DNA from: Styela clava
Lineage: Eukaryota > Chordata > Ascidiacea > Stolidobranchia > Styelidae
Direction: 5' to 3'
Length of the DNA stretch: 64,000 bases
Assembly: GCF_964204865.1 (NCBI RefSeq)
Contig: NC_135260.1
Span: 20,010,001-20,074,000 of the forward strand
Shown here: positions 12,244 through 32,521 of the stretch, one piece after another
Position numbering within the stretch: the first letter of the stretch is position 1
Layout: every line of letters begins with the position of its first letter
Notes under the pieces: model-generated
The model's input: the letters and a program-made list of their open reading frames with translations, nothing else
What the model was told of the DNA's origin: nothing
Databases searched by the model: none
Made by a program: the position numbers and the translations under genes

Positions 12244-15200
12244 TCAGAAAAGTGTTTTGATCCCCAAAAGGGTTAAGACTTCTTGCGAGTTTTCATCAGA
12301 GCCTATATGTGACAAAATTTTTCCCAGTTGATTGATGCAGCTACGAGCTTTACGTTTATCTTGGTCATTACATACAGATAGTTGGCCATGTATATGTTTT
12401 GCACTATGCAATAAATAACGAGAAAAGGAGCTAAGATCAGTTGCTATATCATCAGGATTCTTCAACCAATCGGTGGGAATCGCCTCTGCAATCCGCTGAC
12501 ATTTCAAAACTGATGCTGTTGTGATAGGAGAAGTTTGCAGTGAGAGCATGATGTATCTATTTAGCAGTGATGTAAACGCGAGTTCTTGTAGTACTTTAGG
12601 TGATAGTATGCCATTAAAAAATAAAATATTTTCGAAGAGCTTGATACAAGACCATGTTTGTTTTTCAAAAAATGCACCTGGGCCAGATACTAAATTTGTG
12701 AGAGCTGATGTAGGAAAGAGAGGAACAAATACATCATTATCAATAGTTTTTTGCATACGAGTGCATAGTGCTAATATTAAGTCATTACATCTTCGATGTT
12801 CAGGTCGCATGCAAGGATATGTCCTCACTAATCTACAAAGCAAAAGCGAGAGTCTTTGTGACTGCTTACTCGACAAAGGGTCCCATATTTCTTGTACTAG
12901 AAAAGTTAGCTTTGGCAAAACGACTTTATCATAAAGACTTGAAAGAACTTTTGTATCAGGTTCATTTTTTGTTGCTTCAAAATTTTCTTGATCTTTGACA
13001 CCATAAAACAGCAAGTCTTTATACCATTGCATTTCTTCAAAATGTATACAATCAGCATCTATCGGATTCCAATGCAACATTGCTAGCCGAACAAAAGGTG
13101 ACAAAAGCTTTGGTAGACAAAGTCCAATAAATGCATCATTGTATGAATCTGGATGTTTCTCACGCCAATCGGTGAATTTTCCTAGGATAATTTGAACATC
13201 GTAAAAATCCTCAACAACGTCTTCAAACAATTCTTTCTTGAACTTTTCTATTCTGTCCAATTCTGTTGCATGTCTAGCCTTGTCCATTGAGTTTTCTTCT
13301 TCATCAGTAGACGTGCCATCAATATGAACTTTCTGAGTTCCTAAAACGAAAAGAGAGTATAGTATACAAGACGAAAAAGACAAATTAGTATAGTCAGAAA
13401 AAACATGGTACCGGCAACCCGAGGTTGGACACGTAGTGGAAGGTACTTAATATGGCAATACTTTCCTATAATGGACTTTGTATCAGCTTACAACACGTTG
13501 TCCTCTTTTATCATTGAAAATAATTATACTTATGCATTTTGATGGTTGTTGCACATTAACAATAAGGTCATCAAACTAAACAGGAATTTGTGACCTCCCT
13601 ATTTCCTGAGAACCTGGTGTTCTTTATACTGTATTAATCATTGTTAGCATTTTGCTAAAAATTACACAGAGAGTAAAAGATAAAGATAAAAGTTAAAGAT
13701 TAATGCTAATAGGATTAAAATAGCCCGAAAGGCTTTGCATGCCCTATCAAAACTGATTCTATTGGAATTGAGTAAATTGAAGTATCGGGACCTCTTAGTG
13801 AACACCTGTCGCTGTCATTACCCTGAAACTTAGTTATGCAAAATACCAGCAGTATTTTAGATGTAATTGCACATATATTATCACAATATAAAAGAGGGAG
13901 TTTGTTATTGTACGATGGAAATATATTTAGGATTGTGCAATAATATTCAGTTCGATTTCAATCAAAAAAATATTCAATTTTAGACAGCCCTAGTTACAAG
14001 GTAAATTTGGATATGAGAATAGGCAATCTAATGAAGAATACAAAATATCTGTACCAGGTTTGGGTTAGGCCAGGGGTGGGCAACATACGGCCCGCGGGCC
14101 GGGTCCGGCCCACGACGAGATTTTGACCGGCCAGCCCGCTGACTGTACATCAGTACATTATGATATTACATTATTACAGTTTTAGTACATTATGATAATT
14201 CATTATTGGTTTTTTGGTCTCTATTTATTTGTAGTATAAACTTTACTTTAAACGCGATTTAAATTTTTTATTTCTTGCATTAGCGAATAAATATGTGATT
14301 AAGATATTGAATACTATTCATGTTATTATCCGGCCCACCGAGGACTTCATTTTCCCACATCTGGCCCGTCGACTAGAGAAGTTGCCCACCCCTGGGTTAG
14401 GCCATAGTGTTATTCCGATTTTCCTTATTTTAGTTATATTATGAGTTCCGGGGACTGTCCGTGTTAGCCAAGTGAATATACATACCCCTGCTCATAGGCT
14501 TCAGTCTCTTTACACAACGCGATGTAAAATAGGTGAACAAAATAAGTTACCTCCATATTGGAACACATACTTCTGGAGCGCCCAAGTAGCAATAGCTCAA
14601 TATCAGCAGCTTAATTAATATAGGAAAAATAAATAAATTAGCGCATAACCTACCCAGGCGTTCTCTCACTGCTCTTCTTCTAGACTTTCTTGCTTCCCGT
14701 TCCCTTATTCTGAGTTGTTTGCTTTTATCGACAGCAGAAGGAGCAATTTTAACATTAGAAAGTGCACAAGTAATTTCAGACGACTCATCTGCAACATCTT
14801 GTTGTCTATGAATGAATCAAAGAATGGAAGGTTGGCAAAACAGAAAGCATAGTTGGCAATAAATATCACAATTTTATGTTTTTAAATATTGAATGTGTCT
14901 AAATCTCATGCAAGCATCATGTATCCAACATAATGAGTACAAACTTGATAAAGTAATACTAATAGCTCGAATTTTTTAAATTTCTCCTTACGATAATTGG
15001 TAACAAAGCTAAAAATATATACATAGCGGTAGTCAAGGTAACACAATTTAAGTGAATATTTTCGTATGGATCCAGAAATCTTATCCTTTGTACTAATGAT
15101 TCCTTTGCATTGGGAAATTTTTTCCAAATGTGATTTAGTTTAGCCTTATGAGAATATCAACAACAAAAAAAGAAAAAACTGCATACCTTCTTGAAAGAAA

Positions 15201-16460
15201 CACATCAGCTTTTTCCTTCCATATTTTATGCCTTCTTTTCTCTAGGGCCTCTATTTCCACATTTTTCTCACTGAGGCAATCAATTAGGTCAGTCAAATAT
15301 GCTTTCATGTCTTGGAAATACGTATACTGCTTAGATAGTGTTGTTACATCAGCGAGTTGTACAGCAGAATCTTCACTCTCTTTCACATCTAAGATAGCTC
15401 TTTCTTCATCTTGTTTATGAGTACGATGAACCTCTTTCACAGATTCCAATCTCTCAGAAATTCGTTTCTTTATTGCTGTCACAGTTTCACCAGGAGTCAT
15501 GGCAATTTTAGGTGTAGCATTTATAGTAGGTTTGTAGTTCATTGTAATATCAGAGGAATTATAAGTCCCATTGGTTACATAAGTATTGTATGGTATATTA
15601 TTATCAGGTCTGGGTTGTGAATCATCTTCCCCAACCCACTTTCCTACTTGCTGAGTGCTAATGCCCTTTTTGATCATTTGCGCCTCCCACAGATCAAATT
15701 CTTCATCTCTTTTAAATGATTCTTCTCCTTCGTTCCCGATTTCTTGTACTACTCTTGCTCCATCATCAATAACTCCTTTCATTGCAACCGATGGACCATC
15801 TTCATCCCCACTACTGCTTTCCAAATCATCTTCGCGTACAAGTCGAGAATTGGGGTTCGTTTTGTACGAGTCTGTATTTTCAATTGCTATATAATCAGAG
15901 CCATATTTCCTCATCATCTCTCTCTGTTTTCTAGCAGCATGAATTCGATTAGCATCTGGAATTTCACCTGGTCGTAATTCTTTAAGCCCACCATTGGTAG
16001 GTTGTCCAAATGTATTTGAATCTTGAGTATTATTTTCAGAAATGCTCCCAAAAGGATGAGATGGTGAATTCGTAGACTGCAGAGACTGGGGTGCCATAGA
16101 AGATTTCTTTAATTCAGCTAGACGCTCTTTCGTATATTCACCACTTCCAGGCGAATCGGGTTGATCTCGTTCTTCTTGTGCAAGTTTTTTAATTTGTTTG
16201 GCAATTCTGCGACTTCTAGAAGACTTTTTCAATTGAAAAGTTTCAGTTTCTTCTTCTTCATCACCTCCAAAACTTAGGATTGCTTTTTGCTCTGGCTTTG
16301 TGGTTTCTGCTCTTTTAGCCTTGCTTTTTTTCTTTTGTTTTGCTTTCAAAGCAGCGATATTAACGCCATTATTTCCTTCTTCTGATGCAATGCCATCTAT
16401 ACCATCACCATCAGAGTCTTTTCGTTGCCGTAAATTTCTTTTGGAAGTTTTCTTGAACAT
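12244..16460 (-). CDS. PAXBP1: PAX3/7-binding protein 1 / GC-rich sequence DNA-binding factor family protein, three exons
   Basis: Coding exons on the minus strand are 15187-16460, 14654-14805 and 12244-13340. They total 2523 nt (840 aa), with GT-AG introns of 381 and 1313 bp and matching phases. The start is the ATG at 16458-16460; the stop is TGA. The N-terminus is low-complexity, with basic patches (KAKQKKKSKAKRAE) and acidic runs (GGDEEEETETF), followed by SRSRRIAKQIKK. Exon 1 ends in a charged coiled-coil-like helix; exon 2 encodes RRQQDVADESSE and the Arg-rich EREARKSRRRAVRER. The C-terminal GCFC domain starts near residue 505, with DAFIGLCLPKLLSPFVRL at about 544-561. Length and order fit PAXBP1 (human 917 aa) or its paralogue GCFC2 (781 aa); I cannot fully separate the two. 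Family roles are in chromatin (H3K4 methylation with PAX3/7) and in spliceosome-associated steps. The protein is nuclear. Confidence 0.9.
14071..14394. mobile_element. Non-autonomous hAT element (MITE) in PAXBP1 intron 2
   Basis: A 324-bp element with terminal inverted repeats CAGGGGTGGGCAAC and GTTGCCCACCCCTG. It is flanked by a perfect 8-bp target-site duplication, GGTTAGGC, at 14063-14070 and 14395-14402. Just inside the ends are GC-rich motifs (ggcccgcgggccgggtccggccc and tctggcccgtcgac). There is no coding capacity. The intact duplication and ends point to a transposition event rather than rearrangement. Confidence 0.9.
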
Positions 16461-17304
16461 GATATTTTATATTATGATATATCGTAACTTAAAAATTAGA
16501 TTGAAGAAGCATCTAGTGAAGTGAAAAGTAGGTACTTCCTATTTAATTATCATACCAAATTTGTAAGGTACCTGATACCTCAGAACATAACAGTGCAAGA
16601 GGTTATCTGATGAGCAGGACTAGGCAGCTAGGTGGTGTTTTTTTTTGTTATACAAACCACATAGCAAATAACAGAGAAAAAGCAAAAGCACAGCCATAGC
16701 ATGCAGTAAACAAAGCTTTAATGAACATTTTTCATTCTAAACAACATTGAGGAGCACTAAATGAAAAAGTTCCTGAATTTTATTCAAGAGGCGCTTCATG
16801 AAAACTTCATCAGGATTTGTGGACGCTGGACGCTTGTATGACACTGTCTCAGATTGATTCAGATTTTCTATTTGTATTTTCAGCGATCTAGCAGAACAAT
16901 TGTAAATATGCCGACGGGTAGAATATTTGCAGAAATTGCGTTGAATTAGCACGTATTTCTAATGCCACACTTTCAGATAAAGAAGCAATTGAGACTTACA
17001 ATTATGAATATGATGACGCTGATCTCGTTGAAACACAGAATTTCCAGAACAATATTTATGTAGCTAAGATTTTGAGCCTAAAAAATCAGACCATTTCAGC
17101 ATTTTGACTGTTGAAATTTATATGGACAGACAATAGCAATCTAGAAACAAATCCAAAGTTGTAACTTAGTCGTGTTTTGAAAGTCCGAGTGTGACGCCGT
17201 TCACCCAGATAAACAGAAACCTAATTCAACGTTCGGGGGAGCACAGTTTTTCTTTTGCTCCCAATTTTTCACAACACCCTAAAGGCAAAGGTATTGCAAT
17301 CCAT
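16461..17304. other. Upstream flank of PAXBP1; weak terminal-exon candidate
   Basis: Contains the presumed PAXBP1 promoter just above 16460, with no recognisable core element. On the minus strand 16737-16887 is open after a plausible acceptor (ttctgctag), and an ATTAAA-like signal lies about 20 nt past its stop. The encoded ~49 residues (KRPASTNPDEVFMKRLL) match nothing I know. It could be the last exon of an unseen gene or chance. Confidence 0.25.
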
Positions 17305-18801
17305 GGGTCTCATGTAGTTTCTTACCTAACATACTTCTAGTGGGCGTAGCATGAAAATTTTTTCACGTATCAATCCTAACCCCCACCTGACTACACCATC
17401 CAAAAATTACGTCATTACGACGTCACAGTGACGTAATAGAGCCCTTCAAACTATACGTACTGCCATCCAAGACGCGCAAACGACCACCCGAATCGAACAG
17501 TTACCGTAGTTCTCTCGTTTTCTCGTCGCAACGATTCCAATAGGAGAGAGACCGATAACGTCAGTCAGTTTTTTATCGTCGGCGCCAATGCCGTTTCGGG
17601 CGATCGTGCGTATATTTGGCAAGCTCTATGCCGTGATTGTGATGTCGTAGTGATTAAATTTTTGGATGGCGTAATCAGATGGGGGTTAGGATTGACATAT
17701 CAAAAAATTTTTATGCTACCGGTACGCCCACTAGAAGCCAGACTGGATTCCATGGCAGGTGCACGCCCGAGGGCGCTAGCGCTCCGCAAAAATGCACGCG
17801 AGCGAAATCAATTTTGCACGCCGAAAATTTGCAATTGCTCACCAATGTAAATCGGTTTAAATGGTTTTAAAATCAATAATCCAGTAATATAAAGATGCCA
17901 AAATATTATACCTCCACAATTGTCGACAAATACCAGCTTGCAAGATTTGGTCTGATCGAAATATTGCGAAGCAAAAAGACCATGGACCTTTCCCCAACCT
18001 TTGACCCGCGAAAAATTCCTCTCATTGTTACGTCCTTTTTTGCATCTTGCTGATTGGCCAATGTCACGAAGTAAACAAGGAAGTCGATGCTCGGAGAAAG
18101 GTCCATATCGTGTTGAATGATAGGAAATAGGAATCCCGTGAGAATAGTTATGGACGAAAAGATCGCCTCCGCACCAATGGCCAAGTACGGCTCTGATTCA
18201 GCGTATTTTTCATACAATAATTTTGCACGAATGTACTGAACAGTACCGGTATCTAAAGTTGCTCGAACACTCCCAAAATTAGTGACAAAGTATGAAAATA
18301 ATGTTTGGGGTCAAAGGTCAAACGTCCATTTTGCTCTAATTTGACGTATTTTTTATCCATTAATTCTACGTAAAAACACTACCAAAATTAATGACAAAGT
18401 ATGTCCATTTTGCTCTGGTTCAACGTATTTTTTATCCAATAATTTTACGCGGATGTACTGAACAGTACCGGTATCCAAAGTCGCACAAACACTCTCAAAA
18501 TTAGCGACAAACTGTAGAAATAATGTTTGGGGTCAAAGGTCAAACGTCCATTTTTTTCTCTGATTCAACGTATTTTTTATCCGATACCGGTAATTTTACG
18601 CGGATGTATTGAGAGGTATTTGATGTCAAAGTCAGTTGCACGCGAGTGCAGTTGTTTTGCACGTCGTGAGCTATAATTGCACGCCAGGAATTCTTATTTG
18701 CACGCGGGAATTTCTGATTGCACGCCCGATTTCTCGTTCAAAAAGGCCATGAAATCCAGACTGGACTAGAAGTATGTTAGGTAAGAAACTACATGAGACC
18801 C
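17305..18801. mobile_element. GGGTCT-family inverted-repeat element, long member
   Basis: A 1497-bp element with terminal inverted repeats of about 37 bp, starting GGGTCTCATGTAGTTTC and ending in its reverse complement at 18801. A second inverted pair lies inside: cttctagtgggcgtagcat to cctaacccccacctgac (17334-17393), mirrored at about 17664-17738 (gggggttaggattgacat, gcccactagaag). It shares ends and the inner block with the 453-bp element at 21582-22034. The 8 bp flanks (caatccat and gaacttgc) do not match, so this copy has lost or never had a target duplication. At 18180-18620 a unit of about 222 bp is tandemly repeated (cagtaccggtat, tttggggtcaaaggtcaaac). No transposase is seen. Confidence 0.75.
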
Positions 18802-19365
18802 GAACTTGCACTAGTGCAACATCGGGTAAATCCCCCCAGGGAGTCGGAGTGTTGAAAAGTTTTAAAAATTCAATATATACTGATATATGACCTAAAAGTA
18901 TTGCTTTCACTAAAAATATCCGATTTTCTCACTGCTAAAAGATAAAGGGGCCCAGAGAGGGTTAACCAGACTCTCCCCTGGATGAATAGAAAACTCCTAT
19001 CCTGATACAGTACGGTATTACTAATCTATAAAGTTATACATTGATGATTAAAAATAAATATGAACATATGGATACAGTACGTATCGGTACGGTACCGTAC
19101 TCGGGTACTAAAAATGACCAAATTGACCCTAGCAGACATCTCTCTCGTTTTTGAAACGGAAAAATAAAGTTGCCAGAAAACGATTCAACATGGCACATAA
19201 AAGCCACGACGGAAGAAAGGGAGAGAGAGAGAGATTTATTTCCACAAAAACAATGAAAAAACAATATTAAATAATATCGATAATTTTTTATGGAGTTAGA
19301 TTATAATGAAACAATAAAAAAACAGTATAAAACAATATCGATGTTTATTATAGAAGTAGGATAGG
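18802..19365. other. Non-genic; simple-sequence patches
   Basis: Contains palindromic ggtacggtaccgtac sequence at about 19088-19102, a GA run at about 19218-19234, and two imperfect copies of an acaatgaaaaaacaatatt-like block around 19250-19345. No coding sequence is supported. Confidence 0.5.
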
Positions 19366-19703
19366 ATAGGATTTACATATTTATCCCGGGGGAGAGGAAA
19401 ACCGATAAGACGGCTTATCCATATGGCGAACCACGGCCTCTCGTCCGGTTACCATTCCAAGTCGGGTATGGGATTAGTTTTTACTGTATTGTTTGTTTTC
19501 GGAAGCATGGACTTGGTGGTGGAGGAAGCCGTAACCGACCAGCGGTTACGTGAACCACCCAACGACGGCGAGGAGTCCAGCAATCCTCTCGCACATAACC
19601 ATCCCTGCATGGGATTCGAACCTGCGAACCCACGCAGAGTAATTAGAGGTGCGGTGGCGAGCGTATTCCTAACGCTTAGCCCGTTGAGCCACACCGCCGC
19701 GCC
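19366..19703 (-). repeat. tRNA-derived SINE, full length
   Basis: The best copy of the family, about 338 bp, on the minus strand. The head ggcgcggcggtgtggctcaa carries box A; box B is ggttcgaatccc. Between them is a long variable arm (gctaagcgttaggaatacg), recalling a type II (Leu/Ser-like) tRNA. The body follows (gcgagaggattgctggactc, aaccgctggtcggttacgg, ggtaaccggacgagaggc), and the tail ends ataaatatgtaaatcctatcc, with a short repeated tatcc at the 3' end. Open frames across this region on both strands are incidental. Confidence 0.8.
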
Positions 19704-21573
19704 TTGAGCCACATCGTTTTGTGTTGGCCAGTATGCAGGCTGGTGGCAAATCAGTTGACAAAGTTACGACGAAATTTCGCTGCACTCGGTATTCCACAAA
19801 AACCTCTGTGATTTTCAACGGCCGGCCACATTTGAAATCATCTCGATCCAATTTTTAAACAAATTTGTATGTTGGGAAGTGGGAACACATAATAATATCT
19901 TGTCAAACATGGCTCAAACAAGAATTTAACATCAAAGTTAATACTGAAAATAAATATCAGTTTTAAACTCAAAGATTCTGTACTTTTCGATTACGTGTCT
20001 AACTTTCAGGTAAGACATCCCAAAAGAACTTACTGTGAAGTCATCTCGGACCAAACTCGAACCAGAAAAAAAAAGTTTCGGAAAAATTGTATGTTGGTAA
20101 CATATAATAACATCTTGTCAAACATGGCCCAAATTTGAATTTTACATCAAAATTCTAACATGCCAAACCAACGAGCCAAACTGAGGTCCGTGAGACAACT
20201 CGGCACAGAAGCACCTTGATATAAAGTAAAATTTTGATGTCATGCTTTTACAGTGTTTCTCCAAAGCACGACACGCGCTACCGAAGACATTATTACGTAA
20301 TAAACGTTAGTGAATGTCGCAAGTATGTACCGTGAATCGGAGCGTATTGTTTAAGGCAGTGGCTCCCAACCAGGTAGCCGCGCCACAGCAAAAAGATTTT
20401 GGTGTGCCGCGAAGAGATTTCATATTTGAATTTATTTCAAGTGATTCCATTTCCAATCCCTTGAATTCCACAAGAATTACCCCACGGCTCTTGCTAACAA
20501 ACAAAAACGACAAATTTGAGGAGTCGTATTTCAGGTATTTGGGTATTGCTTTAATTCTCAGTTTTGCATAATGCGCGCCAACACCGTTTCGCAAAATTGA
20601 AAATGTCAAACAAGGTAACAAATTATTGTGCGAAATTTGATCCAAATTTGACCAAGGAATTATTATTAGACTTTTATTTAAACTCAAAATAACATCTGCA
20701 GGGAAATACGAAAATAAAACAGACACAATAGGAAAGTAAAATCATAAGAAGGTCAACTATCGTCTTCATAAATATCCGCATTCCTACGTCAAAAATGATA
20801 ACATTGTTAGCTTAAAATTGGGAGAGTTAATTTACAATTGGGGAGAAAGATCAAACCCGGCGTAAAAAATAAAAATCAGAATAAAATCCCGGATCCACTA
20901 TTTGTCTTTGATTTGACATCACTCACCATCACCGAAGTGCTGTCCGCAAACAGTGAAACACAATCGAGATGACTTCTGGACTTGACACCAAGCAGTCCTG
21001 CCAATAGATGATATCTACATTGCGCGACGTTCCGGATCTTTTCAAAACAGTGGAATATAACTGAAGATCTATTTCGTTGTCTATACTATACGTACAGCCA
21101 ACGGAACAATACGAAATAACCATTTTCAACAGCCAAACAAAACGGAAACGTATAATCCGACTTGCAACTGACAGGAGCCAAATGGACGTTTTTGTTTTTT
21201 TGCCGCCCAGTAAACAAAGTCACGTGACCCGTGCAAGTCCTCTATACCTAGATTGCGCAACGATGTAATTTGGCGCCATTTTCGATCAACGTCGCCTGCG
21301 ATCTTACAGCGGTTCTGCGTGATCCTCGCCCTCGGCTAGGCTGTTGCCTTCTGCTAATAAATGAAGGGTCGCTCGGCTCGGGAATGGCAAAACAGTGCAA
21401 CTATTGAAGCTATCAACATACGGTATGCCGGCAGAAGAAACAAATGGGAAAATAATTGTAGGCGACGTCGAGACTGGAAATATGGATTCCCTGAGCCAGG
21501 TTAGTCAAACGAATGGCCTAATATCAAGCTGATACCAGCGAAGACAAGCTAATGGTCTACAAATACCTCCAAG
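19704..21573. other. Non-genic; hAT-like end at 20357 and a local duplication
   Basis: A block of about 60 bp around 19861-19930 (tttgtatgttgg, atcttgtcaaacatgg) recurs at about 20085-20150. At 20357 a hAT-like end begins, CAGTGGCTCCCAACC, followed by gtgtgccgcgaag about 45 bp inside; it is preceded by gtttaagg. No matching right end is found nearby. No coding sequence is supported. Confidence 0.45.
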
Positions 21574-21581
21574 ATGTACCG

Positions 21582-22034
21582 GGTCTAGTATAGTTTAGTA
21601 CCACAAGTACTTCCGGTGGGCGTAGCATAACGAATTTTGCATATGCTATTCCTAACCCCCACCTGACTATGCCATCCAAAAATTACGTCACTACGACGTC
21701 ACCATCACGTCATAGGGATTGCCAAAGTATAATTACGATCGCGCGAAATGTCATCTGCGCCGGCGATAACGAACTTGTTAAAGCCGGCGATCTCTCTCCT
21801 ATCGTGATCGTTGTGACAAGAAAACGGGAGAAATTGCTTGCTCGATTTCGGGTGATCGTCTGCGCGTTTTGGACGACCATCCGCATACTTCGGTGGGCCT
21901 TATTACGCCACTGTGACGTCGAAATGACGTAATTTTTCGGTGACGTAGTCAGGTGGGGGTTAGGATTGACATATGCAAAAATTATTGAGCCAGGTCAACT
22001 AGAAGTACATGTGGTACTAAACTATACCAGACCC
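21582..22034. mobile_element. GGGTCT-family inverted-repeat element, short member
   Basis: A 453-bp element that is almost wholly palindromic. It starts GGGTCTAGTATAGTTTAG and ends with the reverse complement. It is flanked by a perfect 8-bp target-site duplication, GATGTACC, at 21574-21581 and 22035-22042. The inner arms share cggtgggcgtagcat, cctaacccccacctgac and the tacgtcactacgacgtcac motif with the longer element at 17305-18801. There is no coding capacity. The 8-bp duplication fits a hAT-type mobiliser, although the ends are not the usual CAGNG. Confidence 0.85.
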
Positions 22035-22042
22035 GATGTACC

Positions 22043-24106
22043 GATACTAGCACTATAGGTAGACTTACGGTACCATAATTTCTTGGGCATATTCCGGGAC
22101 AAACTCAAAACTATGAATGAAATAACTGGATGAAAGGCCGGCGGCCTGAGCTTTGCAAATTTTTATTCCATATTTATATCTATAAGCTTTAATATTGCAT
22201 TACTCTACAGAATCTCAAGTTCTAGATTACTTTCAGCATAATATGATTCAAACAAAACCAAATGAAAGTTATTATGCCTTCTCCAACTCCAAGCATAATA
22301 AGGCTTCTGATGCAGCAATTGCTGTAGTTTCATTGGAGTCAATAGAATAATGACGAAATGAACGTCACTCATTATTCCCTAACCAAAGGATTTCTCAAGC
22401 TATGCGCGATATTTTACTCAACCTAATAAGCTAAAAAATTAAGATATAAGCCTCGAGTTAAAGTTATGCCTTTTGGGACGGAATTATTTATAATTTTGCA
22501 TAAGGTCAAAGTTAATTTTGAAAATTTCACTAAAGTAAAATTCCGGGACATTTTGCTAACCGGGACGGGACACCGGGACAGACGTTTAAACCGGGATGTA
22601 TGGTTGGTCTAACTATAGGCCCTAGTCTAATCTTACTCAAGGACATGAAAACATAAATTGCCCAATTTCTTGTGAGAATTGAATTTGAGCGGAACTTTTA
22701 CACAAGCTGAATCTTCTAAAACATCCTCGCGAGACTTTTTGTCAGTTAAGTTATTGGTTTTATAATAGGCAGAAATTACCTTCTTCTGCTTATATTTAAG
22801 CCAAGAGATTACTTCATTTTAAAACTATTGTGTTGTGCAATCACAAATAGCCTACAAATTTTATCAAATTTAGTTCACTAGATAAAATCAGGATTTATGT
22901 CAAAAGTTTCAAATGCCAAATTTGGCGTAATTTTTAATTTATTAACTGTGAAACAGAAAGAGAACCATATTCGTTGCAATATTTTCATTTTGAAATTGTT
23001 TTTAAAATCAATGGAATAATTGTTATCCACAACCTGGCTATTTACCAGACATTTTATGTCCGCAGATTGCCCACAAATTTTATATGCATTTTATATCCGT
23101 GGTATTTTAATAAAGTATGCTAGTAGGCCAAATGATTTTATTTTTTTCTATGCCGACTCAGCCATGGGTTACATTAAACAAAATTAAATTAATATGGTAA
23201 GGCATTTTGAATGCTGGTATTGTTCACGGATTTGAATATTTTGCGCAACAGAAAATCATCCTAGTAAAATTCGATACTTTTAACTATCATTATCAAAATT
23301 ATTTGCCACGAAGCAAGAAAAGGTATAAATTATATTTATTTAGTGAAGAATAAATTTGACAGATTGCCATGTTTTGCTATACAACTTTGGAATTTGTATC
23401 TTGGAAATTGGTGTCCTAAAAGTAATAATAATATTTAATATTTGATCTAAACTAATCGCAAATAATATTGTAACATTTACCGCCTGGCTTTTGGTTTACA
23501 TCATTTTTTGGGAAAACTCACAGGTCGCAAAACATAATATAATGTAAAATAAAGCAAGGCATTTCTATAAAATATTAATAAAGATTGCTGCAATCACGTT
23601 ATCAGAATATCGCCACTAAGTCGCTGCCGTTCTGACTATGCCACTTGAGATTACCATGTTTGCTGATTTCACAGTTTTTTTTTTTCGCAAAGGTATGCGA
23701 GTAATATTAAACCAGTGAGATTTCCACGTGGGAGAACACGCTCATATTTGAATATTAAATTAGAAACCTGAAATAAAAAAATTGACGCGTGGTGATGAAG
23801 AGGCAGAAACCGCAACCTATTGTCAGATCCTGCTAAATTCTAATCCTCCAGATTCGGTATTCTGAATTGCCCATCCCTAACTATGATGGACGTATTATCA
23901 AGCTAACCAATGTTATTAAGTATATTCAATCAATTATTATCATACTTAATTGAATGAAAACCATTTCTTGGGATTCTTCACGGATCTTTGTAGCTTATTA
24001 ATAAATAATAACTTCGCAGAATGGCAATAATATGCATGAAAAATTAATTATAATCGGGCAGTTTACCACACATATTATGTCCGTAGATTGCTATGGTATT
24101 TAAAAG
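22043..24106. other. Non-genic transposon debris
   Basis: Around 22490-22600 there are several ccggga motifs (ttccgggacattttgc, accgggacgggacaccggg), probably an eroded element end. The block 23016-23310 is a diverged reverse-complement copy of 30975-31285 (shared strings include tgcgcaacagaaaatcatcc and acattttatgtccgc). No gene is supported. Confidence 0.5.
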
Positions 24107-24998
24107 CAGTGGTTCTCAAACAGTTGGGTGTGCCCCGCTAGAGGTTAGTTGGAGTGCAGCTACTGTATAGCCTCACTTATGAGCCAATCTCACGTATAAG
24201 CCGACCTTCTAAAAACGACTTTATTAAAATAGTAAATTTATAAAAATTTGCGTATAAGCCGACTCTCCAAATCGTAACATGCTGTAAGCAACTATTACAG
24301 TCGATGATGTTCAATTCAAATTTAATATTCAAATATTGCTATTCGCTATCTTCTAGTATCGTTTTCAGTGTTTATATTAATATGGCATATTGCACACACA
24401 TTTTGATTGAGAACATTTTTCGATTTTTATGTTTAATCGTATTCGTATTCGATGACAGCCCCTTACGGCACGACTAAATTACTGTCGACATGAGAGGATT
24501 TAAATGAGCGCCGACTTGAAGTACTTACAAGTTACAACACATCGAGGATGTTTTTGATTGAAAATATTTTACAATTATTTTTGTATTTTTAACATAGTCA
24601 AGATATCATCGGTGACCACGACAATAAATTTAGAAGCAAATTGTGTCGTAATTCATTGTTTTCATCAATACTGACCGAGCATACCGGGAAATCTTTGCAT
24701 TTTCAGCCTATGAAATAGCTCTTAAATATTATTTAGTATCTATGGCCGATGTTATTTGTTAGCCTGGCGCCATTGATGATAATATCGTTCAGTTTAGGTT
24801 TGCGGTATTAGTTTATGAAAAGTAACTCGGCTTATATGCAATTATATACGGTAATTAAAAATGAATATATTTGTTAGATTTCGATATTTACGTTCTATCC
24901 ACATATTTTCAATGTGTTATCTTGTTATTTTTGAGTTTGACACAAGACTTGACGAATTTCATAAATGAGGTGCGATTTTAAAGGTTTGAGAACCAATG
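24107..24998. mobile_element. Non-autonomous hAT-like element with eroded target duplication
   Basis: An 892-bp stretch starting CAGTGGTTCTCAAAC and ending GTTTGAGAACCAATG, a decayed inverted copy of the start. The 8-bp flanks are tttaaaag and ttttagag, matching at six of eight positions. The interior has mirrored cgtataagccga / cggcttatatg motifs near both ends and no coding sequence. Confidence 0.7.
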
Positions 24999-25006
24999 TT
25001 TTAGAG

Positions 25007-32521
<7,515 letters not shown>

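Noticed and set aside
12521..12998. Plus-strand frames of 137 and 76 codons
   Set aside because: They are antisense to the PAXBP1 GCFC-domain exon.
15148..16524. Several plus-strand frames (74-90 codons)
   Set aside because: They are antisense to PAXBP1 exon 1 and rich in Ser/Phe, as expected from the complement of Lys/Glu-rich coding DNA.
19600..19703. Functional tRNA gene
   Set aside because: Boxes A and B are present, but the body and tail are those of a SINE repeated elsewhere and the cloverleaf is poor.
19423..19712. Overlapping plus and minus frames of 94 and 87 codons
   Set aside because: Both lie within the tRNA-derived SINE.
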